This document shows positions 9,470-17,091 of a DNA stretch of 64,000 nt, in pieces. The stretch's first letter is position 1. Every line of letters starts with the position of its first letter. Under the pieces are notes generated by a model, which had not been told where the DNA came from, made no database searches, and was given only the letters and a program-made list of their open reading frames with translations. The stretch comes from Bog-793 sp050013835 (lineage in GTDB: Bacteria; Actinomycetota; Acidimicrobiia; Acidimicrobiales; Bog-793), in NCBI GenBank assembly GCA_050013835.1, contig JBEKEM010000012.1, forward strand, positions 1 through 64,000, given 5' to 3'. A program made the position numbers and the translations under genes.

Positions 9470-9745
9470 CGACGGGAAGTTGTGCCCGTCCCTGAGAAAA
9501 GCGGGGATCGTTTCTGGGGGCGTCGGGGCAACAATGACCTCACCACTCGGCATTGGATCACCGGTCCAAGCATCGGCCCAGTCGGCGCCCGAGGGGCGCT
9601 AGACCCAGCGCTCCCTGGCGCCATTTTCCAGCACCGGCGCCACGAGAAGGTCTCGATCGAACATGAACTCGTCGTCGATGGCCCAGGAGCCCTGGTTGTC
9701 GCCGACCTCAAGGAGAAGCCGGCCCCCCGAAGTGCCGTCGCCTCC
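9470..9745 (-). pseudogene. Broken C-terminal fragment of a second GH31 glycosidase
   Basis: Between GH51 and the intact GH31, the minus strand still encodes pieces matching the GH31 C-terminal beta domain in two frames. About 9620-9690 reads WAIDDEFMFDRDLLVAPV then ENGARERWV, which matches the intact neighbour's DEYMFGPDVLVAPV and GAREREV. A stop and frame change follow. About 9475-9590 reads SGADWADAWTGDP and PPETIPAFLRDG, matching ASWLDPSTGEP and PLERIPVYLRSG. Upstream, the catalytic part is gone. The fragment is either a decayed duplicate of the neighbouring gene or a relic of a second GH31. The rest of 9180-9889 shows nothing assignable. Confidence 0.7.
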
Positions 9746-9889
9746 ACGTCCCCTTGGCCGCCCGCGGGCAAGGCACATCCGGCAGTGGCAGGGCTCACCC
9801 CTCGTCGTTGGACCATCGCCAGTCCGTCGGTGCAGCGACGAGAGTGGCCGGGCACGACGCCATCTTGCATAGAGAGCGTCCCCTCCGCC

Positions 9890-11902
9890 TTAGTCGACCG
9901 ACAAGGTTTTCAGGGTTCCCCCACTGCGCAGGTAGACAGGGATGCGTTCCAAGGGCGCCAATGCCGTCGTCCAACCCTTCCCCTCGACGGGCTCTCCGGT
10001 CGACGGGTCCAGCCAGGAGGCGCCGTGCGGCAGGTAAACCTCCCGCTCTCTCGCGCCATAAGAAGTGACCGGCGCCACCAGGACGTCAGGCCCGAACATG
10101 TACTCGTCTTTGACCTGCCAGGCTTCCGGCTCATCCGGGAACTCCAGGAACAGTGCTCGCATCGGGGGTAGCCCTGTCGTGCTTGCCGCCGCCATCACGT
10201 CCATTACGTACGGGCGCAGCATCTCGCGTAAGGCCAGCTGGGCTCGGATAATGCCGTACGCCTCCTCGCCGAAGGACCAAACCTCATTTTGCCCTCCTGT
10301 CTGCGGCGGACCCGTCTGCGGGTTCGGTTCACGTACGCCGTGGAGCCGGAAGAGCGGACAGAACACCGCGAACTGGAACCACCGCACTACCAGCTCCCGG
10401 AAGTGGGCCGAGCTCGGGTCCCCGCCCTTGAACCCGCCAATGTCAGTCGTCCACCACGGGATCCCAGAGATCCCGATGTTGAGGCCGGCGGGGACCTGCT
10501 TGGCGAGTGCGTCGAAGGTCGAGTCGATGTCACCAGACCAAACCGCGGCCCCGTACCTCTGGCTGCCGGCCCACGCGGACCGGCAAAGGGTCAGGATCTC
10601 TTTTTCCCCGCTCGCCCAGAGCCCTTCTGCGAAACCGCGAGCGTGCTCTCGCGGGTAGACGTTACGTACTTCGGCCCCTGGGCCGATATGGAACCAGTCG
10701 CTCTCGGGGTCCTCCGGGAGCATCTCGGGTTCGCAGGCATCGAGCCAAAACGCGCGGATCCCGTGCCGGCCGTACCCCTGTCTGACCTTGTCCCACACGT
10801 AGCTGCGCGCTTCGGGGTTGGTCGAGTCGTAGTACCGCACGAAGACCTGGCTATTGCTGCCCTTGTCCCAGAACGGCATGTTCAGCGGCAGGGAGCCTAC
10901 GTTGCCGACCAGCAGCCCGCGACGGTCCATTTCGCCATAATTTTCACTATCGGGATTTACGCTCGGCCAGACCGAGACCATGAGCTCGACGCCAAGCGCC
11001 TTCAGTTCGTCCACCATGGCTTGCGGGTCGGGCCACTCGGCCGGGTCGAACTTCCACTCGCCCTGGCGGGTCCAATGGAAGAAGTCGACGACGATAACTG
11101 ACAGGGGCAAACCACGCCTCTTGTGCTCCCGGGCCACCGCTAGCAGCTCTTCCTGAGTCCGGTATCGCAGCTTGGACTGCCAAAACCCCGACGCCCACTC
11201 GGGGAGCATCGGCGGCAGGCCCGTCGCTTTCGAGTACTGGCTGACGACCTCGGCCGGCGTGGGCGCCGCGGTGACCCAATAATCGATCTGCCTTGCTGCG
11301 TCAGCGACCCACTTAGTGCCACTGGCGCCTAGCTCCACGCGGCCAATACCAGGCATGTTCCACAGGAAGCCATAGCCGCGGTTTGAGAGGGCGAAAGGTA
11401 CACAAACCTCCGTATTCCGTTGCACCAATTCGACGACCGCCCCCTTTTGGTCAAGCAGCCCGTGCTGGTGCTGTCCGAGCCCGTAAAAACGCTCATCTGG
11501 GAAGGAGCGGAACGACACCTCACAACCATGAAGGTCGCCGCGTCCAGGCCGGTACCGCCGCTGGGGGGGCGCACTGAAGTGGGGGACGCTCTCGGAGAAC
11601 AGCTCCTCTCCGTCCGGGCGGAGGAACCGGACCAGGGGGGGGAAGTGCAAGAAGCCCCCGTCATCGTTGTCGCGCACCTCGACTACGAGATTCCCATTGC
11701 GCAAGAGCGCTTCGCCGTCGGATACCTCGATCTTGACGTTGCTGGGCCCTGGCTCCTCAAGTGCATCCCCGGGCGTTTCCTCTATGAATGAGTGCAGGCT
11801 CGACCGGATGCGCGCACTGTTCTCACCCCAGGCACGGACTTCCAGTAGTTCCTGCCCGTCATGAACGGAGAAACCAGACCTGCTGCCAACAAATGTCGTC
11901 AC
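9890..11902 (-). CDS. GH31 glycosidase, probable alpha-xylosidase
   Basis: 670 residues with the GH31 layout: N-terminal beta-sandwich (about 1-230), (beta/alpha)8 barrel (about 235-580) and C-terminal beta domains. The nucleophile is Asp388 in FWLDACEPE and the acid/base is Asp458 in WSGDIDSTF. The barrel motif VVDFFHWTRQGEWKFDP is the type seen in alpha-xylosidases acting on xyloglucan oligosaccharides, so alpha-xylosidase is preferred over alpha-glucosidase, by resemblance. No signal peptide is seen, so it is likely cytoplasmic. GTG start 11902 has an AAAGGAGGG ribosome site. Together with GH51 in the same operon it suggests breakdown of imported xylose/arabinose-bearing oligosaccharides. 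Confidence 0.88.
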   Translation of the reverse strand: MTTFVGSRSGFSVHDGQELLEVRAWGENSARIRSSLHSFIEETPGDALEEPGPSNVKIEVSDGEALLRNGNLVVEVRDNDDGGFLHFPPLVRFLRPDGEELFSESVPHFSAPPQRRYRPGRGDLHGCEVSFRSFPDERFYGLGQHQHGLLDQKGAVVELVQRNTEVCVPFALSNRGYGFLWNMPGIGRVELGASGTKWVADAARQIDYWVTAAPTPAEVVSQYSKATGLPPMLPEWASGFWQSKLRYRTQEELLAVAREHKRRGLPLSVIVVDFFHWTRQGEWKFDPAEWPDPQAMVDELKALGVELMVSVWPSVNPDSENYGEMDRRGLLVGNVGSLPLNMPFWDKGSNSQVFVRYYDSTNPEARSYVWDKVRQGYGRHGIRAFWLDACEPEMLPEDPESDWFHIGPGAEVRNVYPREHARGFAEGLWASGEKEILTLCRSAWAGSQRYGAAVWSGDIDSTFDALAKQVPAGLNIGISGIPWWTTDIGGFKGGDPSSAHFRELVVRWFQFAVFCPLFRLHGVREPNPQTGPPQTGGQNEVWSFGEEAYGIIRAQLALREMLRPYVMDVMAAASTTGLPPMRALFLEFPDEPEAWQVKDEYMFGPDVLVAPVTSYGAREREVYLPHGASWLDPSTGEPVEGKGWTTALAPLERIPVYLRSGGTLKTLSVD

Positions 11903-11934
11903 GTGGGCCCTCCTTTCAAAGTTGGCTTGGGTCC

Positions 11935-12798
11935 TCAGCCCTTGAGCGCACCGGCCCGGAGGCCGCCCATCACGTAACGCTGCCCGAAACTCAAAATGAG
12001 GCCTGACGGGATGGCGGCTAGGACCACTGTGGCCAGGACGCCGCCCCAGTTGACGGTGTTGTTAGTGAAGAAGCTGAGGATGCCCTTGGTCAGCGGGGTC
12101 ACATTGCCTCCCGCAGTGAGGGTGTAGGCGTAGAGGAAATCGCCCCAGGCAAAGAGGAAGACGAAAAGACCGGCAGTTACGATCCCCGGTACCGCTAGCG
12201 GTGCGATCACAGAGCGGAAGGTGCGCCATTCCGAAGCGCCGTCGACATAAGCGGCGTCCGTCAGCTGGTCAGGGATCGAGCCCATGTAGGCGCGCAGCAC
12301 AAGAGTGGCAAATGGCATCCCGTTGGTGGAGTCGGCCAGGATGAGGCCCGGGATGCTGTTGAGGAGATGAAGATGGAAGAAAAGCTTATAGAAGGCCAGG
12401 GTAAGCGATATCCCGGGCACCATCTGGGTAACCAGCAGCACAATGATCGCGACCGACACAACGGCACGGCTCTTTAGGTAGCCTAATTTTGTGAGGCCGT
12501 AAGCCGCCGGCAGTGCGATCCCGACGGAAAGAACGACGGCTCCTAAGGCGATAAGCAAGCTTGTGATTATGCTGCCGCTCTCCTGGTCGAAAGCCATTCT
12601 ATAGTTGCTTAAGACAAAGTGGCTCGGCACGAGGGACTGCGAGAGAGCCTGGAACGAGCTCGACGGCGCGAGCGAACTCTCAATGGTGAAATAGATCGGG
12701 AGCAACATGAGCCCGGTGATCACCAGCCCCCCGATAGGGAGCACAAAGCGACGGGCGTGCCGCTGCCAGAATCGGACCATTCTGCGGCGCCTTTTCAT
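11935..12798 (-). CDS. Carbohydrate ABC transporter permease, MalG-like
   Basis: 287 residues, six predicted membrane segments, first at about 15-38. The cytoplasmic EAA loop is visible as DGASEWRTFRSVIAPLAVPG near residue 190, where the ATPase docks. This is the inner (MalG/CUT1) permease of a binding-protein-dependent oligosaccharide importer. Its ATG overlaps the stop of the MalF-like gene by four bases (ATGA), so the two are translationally coupled. No ATPase gene lies in the operon, which in actinobacteria commonly means a shared MsiK-type ATPase encoded elsewhere. Confidence 0.93.
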   Translation of the reverse strand: MKRRRRMVRFWQRHARRFVLPIGGLVITGLMLLPIYFTIESSLAPSSSFQALSQSLVPSHFVLSNYRMAFDQESGSIITSLLIALGAVVLSVGIALPAAYGLTKLGYLKSRAVVSVAIIVLLVTQMVPGISLTLAFYKLFFHLHLLNSIPGLILADSTNGMPFATLVLRAYMGSIPDQLTDAAYVDGASEWRTFRSVIAPLAVPGIVTAGLFVFLFAWGDFLYAYTLTAGGNVTPLTKGILSFFTNNTVNWGGVLATVVLAAIPSGLILSFGQRYVMGGLRAGALKG

Positions 12799-13847
12799 GC
12801 TGCCGCCGCCACGTCACGCCGCGTGGCACGTATATAGAAGAAGGCAACGATCATGCAAAAGACGAACAGCATGTTCGCTACGGCCGCGCCTTGGCCGGTC
12901 TGGAAGTTTTGGAACGCGAGCGTATAGGCCCAAGTTGACATGAGCTGAGAGCCGTTGTCCGGGCCCCCATTGGTCAGCACTATGACCAGGTCAAAGGTCT
13001 TTACCGTATAAATGATCCCCAGCATGATGACTATGAGTGAAACCGGGCGAAGGAGCGGGGCCGTAATGTAGCGGAACCGCTGCCAGGCGCCGGCACCGTC
13101 GAGTGACGACGCTTCCCGCAATTCGTTAGGGATGTCCTGGAGCCCTGAGTACAGCAGCACTGCGTTGAAGGGGATCCCGATCCAAATGTTGACAAAGGTG
13201 ATGACGAACATCGCCTTGAACGACGAGTCGAACCAAAATATGGGGGAGCTGATCAGGTGGAGCGATTGCAATGTCTCGTCGATGATGCCACCCTGGCCGG
13301 CGAACATGATCGCAAAGATCGTCCCGCTGGCGATCGGTGGGAACAGCCACGGGATAATTATCAAGCTGCGGAGGAACCCGGAGAGGAAGAAGCGCCGGCT
13401 GAAGTACGACGCGATGCCGAGGCCGATAGTGAACTGGAAAAATAGCGATGCCACCAGGAAGATCGCGGTGTTGAGCAGAGCTTCACGGGTGACGGGGTCG
13501 TTTATCTCGACGCTGTAATTATGGAACCCGATAAAGGGCCCGCTCTGGGCAATGAACCCAATCCTTTCGACGCTCATCGTGAAGCCGTAGATGAGGGGGT
13601 AGGCAAAGAAAAGGATCACATATGTGAGAGCCGGGACGACGAAAGCGAGCAGCGCCGCCTGGCGCTGATGCAAGCGCACCCAGTGCCACAGCCCGGCCCG
13701 GCGGGCCGGGCGCCCCGAGGTGTCGTGGCCATAGTCGGCTGGACGGGCCAAGGTGGGCGCTTCGTTGACACCCACCTTGGCCCGCACCGACCAAGTTGCC
13801 CGTCGCTCAGGAGGAGTTAGCTCTTCGCGCGGCAACTTCCTGTTCAC
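12795..13847 (-). CDS. Carbohydrate ABC transporter permease, MalF-like
   Basis: 350 residues. A cytoplasmic N-terminus of about 65 residues precedes six membrane segments. The EAA motif reads EASSLDGAGAWQRFRYITAPLL near residue 255. It forms the heterodimeric channel with the overlapping MalG-like permease. It follows the substrate-binding protein by about 20 bases. The start is GTG 13847 with only a weak ribosome site, so an internal start is possible. Membrane location is certain from hydrophobicity; the sugar is inferred only from the neighbouring GH31 and GH51 genes. Confidence 0.93.
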   Translation of the reverse strand: MNRKLPREELTPPERRATWSVRAKVGVNEAPTLARPADYGHDTSGRPARRAGLWHWVRLHQRQAALLAFVVPALTYVILFFAYPLIYGFTMSVERIGFIAQSGPFIGFHNYSVEINDPVTREALLNTAIFLVASLFFQFTIGLGIASYFSRRFFLSGFLRSLIIIPWLFPPIASGTIFAIMFAGQGGIIDETLQSLHLISSPIFWFDSSFKAMFVITFVNIWIGIPFNAVLLYSGLQDIPNELREASSLDGAGAWQRFRYITAPLLRPVSLIVIMLGIIYTVKTFDLVIVLTNGGPDNGSQLMSTWAYTLAFQNFQTGQGAAVANMLFVFCMIVAFFYIRATRRDVAAAA

Positions 13848-13868
13848 GTCTCATTAGCCTCAGAGTTT

Positions 13869-15164
13869 TCAATTGCCTTCGAGGATGGAGTTGACGTTTG
13901 CTTGGGCAGTCTTGAACGCGCCTGCTGGCGTCTGCTTGCCGATTAGGGCCGACACGATGCCGTTGCCGACCGCTGTCTCGACCCTGGGGTAAAGGACACC
14001 GAGCGTGCTCGTACGCACGAAGCCATGCGTCAGCTCGGCAAGCAAGGGCTTGTACAGCGGGCTAGCGGTCTTCTGCCAGATCGGTATAGCTGCCTTGACG
14101 GTCGGGATGTCACCGGAGGCCGTCGCGAGGCTGGCGTCAACCGAGGGCTGGGCCATGTAATTGAGCAGCTCGTACGCAGCCTTCTCGATGGTGGGTGTGC
14201 TCTTGGGGATAGTCCAGACCTCGCCGCCGACCGGGCCGACTACGTACTGGCCGGGGGTGTTGACCGGTATCTCGACGACACCGTAGCTGAGGCCCTTGAC
14301 CGTGTTGAGGACCGGGAAGAACCAAGGCCCGTTGATCATCATGGCGGCCTTGCCAGCAGCGAACTCGGCCTCTGGCGGTCCCTGGTTCCAGTTGGTGAAG
14401 TCCTTGTCGATGGCCCCTTCCTTGGTGAGGTCAGTCCACAAAGTGAGCGCCTGAACCGACTGCGGGGTCGTGAGGTGGGTCAGGCTCCCCCCGTTGCTCA
14501 GGAGGAAGGGGATGAACGTCCACACGTTGCAGCCCGCGCAGGTTTCGCCCGAAAAGGCGATGCCAGAGTGCTGAGCGTTGGTCAACGCCTTCGCATCTGT
14601 CAGGAGCTGCGCCCACGTAGTCGGCGGCTTGAGGTTTGCGGCCGCGAACATCGTCTTGTTGTAGAACAAGGCGATCGAGTTGGTGTAAAGCGGGTAGCCG
14701 TAAACGGTGCCGTCGAACTTCGCCTCCGCCTGTTGTGCGGCGCCAAGCGTCGGGATGGCGGTCCGGCCGAGAGTGCTGAGCGGCGTGAGCTCGCCGTACG
14801 AAGCGAGAGTCGGGACGGTCGGGTTGTCGAGCATCAAGATGTCGGGAAGATCCCCGGCGGCGGCCTCGTCGGCGACGGCCGTCAGATACGAGTTCCCGCT
14901 ATTGACGATGTCCTCCCTCTTGATCGTGATCCCAGGGTGGGTCTTCTCGAAGTTGCTAAAGACGGTGTTCAGGGCAGTGTAGATAGCCCCGTTGCTGGCG
15001 ACGCTCGTGTAGTAGCTGGTCTCGGTGAGGACAATCTTGCTGCTCTTGGCGGACGCCTGCGCCGTGGAGATGGAGAGGAAGCCGACAGCTGAGATGGCAG
15101 CGAGGAGCGCTACCAGGAGCCTTCCCCTAGCGATCCCGTGGGCAGAACTACGTTCTTGTATCAC
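13869..15164 (-). CDS. Extracellular sugar-binding protein of ABC importer
   Basis: 431 residues, family 1 solute-binding protein. A signal peptide covers about residues 1-38 (LLVALLAAISAVGFLSISTAQA). There is no lipobox Cys after it, so the mature protein may be released or held otherwise. Typical features include KREDIVNSGNSYLTAVADEAAAGDLPDILMLD spacing early and GPWFFPVL near the middle. It starts at GTG 15164 with AGGAGG within the end of the lacI-type gene, one base after that gene's stop, so the pair is co-translated. It should deliver an oligosaccharide to the two permeases downstream. Confidence 0.93.
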   Translation of the reverse strand: MIQERSSAHGIARGRLLVALLAAISAVGFLSISTAQASAKSSKIVLTETSYYTSVASNGAIYTALNTVFSNFEKTHPGITIKREDIVNSGNSYLTAVADEAAAGDLPDILMLDNPTVPTLASYGELTPLSTLGRTAIPTLGAAQQAEAKFDGTVYGYPLYTNSIALFYNKTMFAAANLKPPTTWAQLLTDAKALTNAQHSGIAFSGETCAGCNVWTFIPFLLSNGGSLTHLTTPQSVQALTLWTDLTKEGAIDKDFTNWNQGPPEAEFAAGKAAMMINGPWFFPVLNTVKGLSYGVVEIPVNTPGQYVVGPVGGEVWTIPKSTPTIEKAAYELLNYMAQPSVDASLATASGDIPTVKAAIPIWQKTASPLYKPLLAELTHGFVRTSTLGVLYPRVETAVGNGIVSALIGKQTPAGAFKTAQANVNSILEGN

Positions 15165-15165
15165 C

Positions 15166-16263
15166 TCATCCTCCTTTATTGTGCTGGTCTATTGATTGCG
15201 TTCTGATGGTTGACGGGACAGGTGAATCGTCTAAACAGGTAGCTGCGGGTCGATCGCAAGTGGAGTTGAAAGGTTTCTTGGCCGGCCCGAGTGTTGCGCC
15301 TTCGACGAAAACAGCGGGCAACAAAGTCCCGGGCCCGTTGTTCGCGAGAAGCTCGATCGCTATACGCCCTATTTCCAGCGAGGGGAAGTTGACGAAGGTG
15401 AGGGGTGGTACGAGGTGCCTCACAGCCTCTCCCCAGGCGACACCGACAATGGAGAAGTCGTCAGGTATGGACTTGCCCCTTTGCTGGAGGACCCGTATGA
15501 GCAAGTCGGCCACGGCTTCGGTTTGGACAATGAGGCCGGTGACTTTCGGTTCCTCCGCCAGTAAGGTGTCAAGTGCCTTTTCGGTGCCCTCCATCGTTGG
15601 CTCGACAGGCAAACCGTGGAACCCGAGGCCCTCCGCCTCGAGGGTGCTGGCGACGCCGTGCCAGAACCGGCGGGCATAGCCGAGCTTCTTTTCGAAGGTC
15701 CCTGGCGGGGAGGCAAGCAGGGCAATGTGTTCGTGGCCGGCACCGATGAGGCGCTCGACGCAAGCCCGTCCGGCCGCCTCAAAATCTAGGTCGACAAAGG
15801 GGATGTTGACCGGCTCCAAAGGCATGCCAATAGCGACGGACGGGACCGCTAATCGCTGGACGACCGCCAGGCGCTCGTCGCCGGCCCGGACCTCCATGAG
15901 CACGACGCCGTCGACCATCTTGCCCCGCACCACCGAGTTGACGTCCGACCCTCCGTCGCTTGTTACAAGCACGACGTTCCAACCGTGCTGGCGGGCCGCT
16001 TGGACGACGCCGTAGACAAAGGGCATCAACACTGGCTCGGAGGACCAGTCATAGAAGGGCACGACTAGCGCGATCATGTCTGTTTTTCCTGCCCGGAGGG
16101 ACCGAGCGCCCGCGTGGGGCTTGTAGTCGAGTTCCTCGATGGCGCGCCTCACCCGCAGCTGGGTGCCTTGTGATATCGCACGATTGCCACTGAGAACGTA
16201 AGAGACTGTGGCTGGGGAAACGCCGGCGTGCTTCGCTACCTCGGCGATGGTCGTGCTCGGCAC
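15166..16263 (-). CDS. LacI-family transcriptional regulator of the glycosidase/transporter operon
   Basis: A helix-turn-helix at the N-terminus (STTIAEVAKHAGVSPATVS, then RVRRAIEELDYKPHAGA) is followed by a periplasmic-binding-protein-like effector domain (about 60-340). I place the start at GTG 16263 (PSTTIAEV), usual for LacI proteins; the frame also opens at GTG 16302, but that codon lies inside a predicted operator. It is the first gene of the operon and likely represses it and itself through two palindromes, 16290-16301 and 16333-16344. The effector is probably a sugar from the imported oligosaccharide (inference). Confidence 0.9.
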   Translation of the reverse strand: MPSTTIAEVAKHAGVSPATVSYVLSGNRAISQGTQLRVRRAIEELDYKPHAGARSLRAGKTDMIALVVPFYDWSSEPVLMPFVYGVVQAARQHGWNVVLVTSDGGSDVNSVVRGKMVDGVVLMEVRAGDERLAVVQRLAVPSVAIGMPLEPVNIPFVDLDFEAAGRACVERLIGAGHEHIALLASPPGTFEKKLGYARRFWHGVASTLEAEGLGFHGLPVEPTMEGTEKALDTLLAEEPKVTGLIVQTEAVADLLIRVLQQRGKSIPDDFSIVGVAWGEAVRHLVPPLTFVNFPSLEIGRIAIELLANNGPGTLLPAVFVEGATLGPAKKPFNSTCDRPAATCLDDSPVPSTIRTQSIDQHNKGG

Positions 16264-16289
16264 CCGGCCTTTTTCGTTTCGCTTTGTGT

Positions 16290-16301
16290 TGAATCGATTC
16301 A
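16290..16301. promoter_or_regulatory. LacI-family operator O1
   Basis: TGAATCGATTCA is a perfect 12-base palindrome with the central CG typical of LacI/GalR operators. It lies 26 bases upstream of the preferred lacI-type start, and a near-identical site lies 43 bases further upstream (centre to centre). Confidence 0.75.
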
Positions 16302-16332
16302 CCGCAGGTCCACAGTCTCCAAACGTCGCTAT

Positions 16333-16344
16333 TGAATGGATTCA
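16333..16344. promoter_or_regulatory. LacI-family operator O2
   Basis: TGAATGGATTCA has the same half-sites as O1 (TGAAT and ATTCA) with GG at the centre. The 43-base centre-to-centre distance is about four helical turns, which puts both sites on the same face of the DNA. Confidence 0.7.
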
Positions 16345-16423
16345 CTTGGACTTTTACACCCACGTGCGAAGGATGTCAAGCCGTCCAGGAAGGTTCCGGG
16401 TTCAGAAACGCGCTTGAGCCTGC

Positions 16424-16527
16424 AGGGTCCAACAACCCGCTCCCACCCGTCCATCGCCGCGCGTGAGCAGCTTCCCTCGGCGCGTTCAACCGGGCGGGGA
16501 ACGCGCAGGATCGGGTTGTTGGACCCT
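16424..16527. repeat. Dispersed repeat bounded by 16-base inverted repeats
   Basis: AGGGTCCAACAACCCG at 16424-16439 and its exact complement at 16512-16527 enclose 72 bases. The reverse complement of this unit is clearly similar to 27073-27150, where the left arm and the interior GAGGGAAGCTGCTCACGCG are kept but the second arm is lost. Size and ends resemble a MITE or an insertion-sequence end. No transposase is present. The remaining stretch 16345-16872 has no gene I can support. Confidence 0.55.
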
Positions 16528-16736
16528 TCAGGTCCGCCCGGCAAGTAGCAAGTAGATAGCCTCATTGTTGGACAAGCGAAGTCAGCAGCCTTGGCGGAGG
16601 TGGCGGTGTGGGGGCTGCTTCACGCGGGGACGTCGACGTCGACGCGAGCATCCGGGCCGGTCCGACGTCTGCTCTCCTGAAGATCCTGACGTGCTCCTCA
16701 CCGGCGGAGGTCGGAGTGGCGTGCCCGTGAGAACCG

Positions 16737-16759
16737 CCGCGAGAACCAAGCTCTCGCGG
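16737..16759. repeat. Hairpin related to the 7354-7377 inverted repeat
   Basis: CCGCGAGA (16737-16744) and TCTCGCGG (16752-16759) pair across ACCAAGC. The GAGAACCAAG core is the same as in the hairpin beside the integrase remnant, and this copy lies about 120 bases before an attachment-like repeat. A shared role in recombination is possible. Confidence 0.4.
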
Positions 16760-16877
16760 AAGCCGGTAGAGGTGGGTCGATCAGGGACATCGGCGACTGG
16801 AGGAATCCCGGTTAGAAGGCCGAATCGGTCGATAGTGGTGTTGGCCGGTCTCTGTGGACAACTAGCCAGCGCTCACC

Positions 16878-16919
16878 GGGGGTCAAGAGGTCCCGGGTTC
16901 AAGTCCCGGCAGCCCGACT
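16878..16919 (+). repeat. Attachment-like copy 2 of the tRNA-Pro 3' end
   Basis: 42 bases match the 3' part of the tRNA-Pro from the anticodon GGGGG to the discriminator with one change (AAATCCC to AAGTCCC). The 5' half of a tRNA is absent upstream, so it is not a functional tRNA. It marks the right end of segment A. Confidence 0.85.
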
Positions 16920-17091
16920 GGTTGGCCTTGACCCCATCCAGGGGACCAACAAACGGGGTCAGGTCAACGACTTCGGCATGGCTTCCAACCTTCCACGGGT
17001 GTCCCTCCCCACAGAAGATCTCGAACGCGCTTGTACTAGACCCTGTATCGTCGCGACGGCATGCCCCGCGCCAGCTAGAAGGAGGGGCGAG

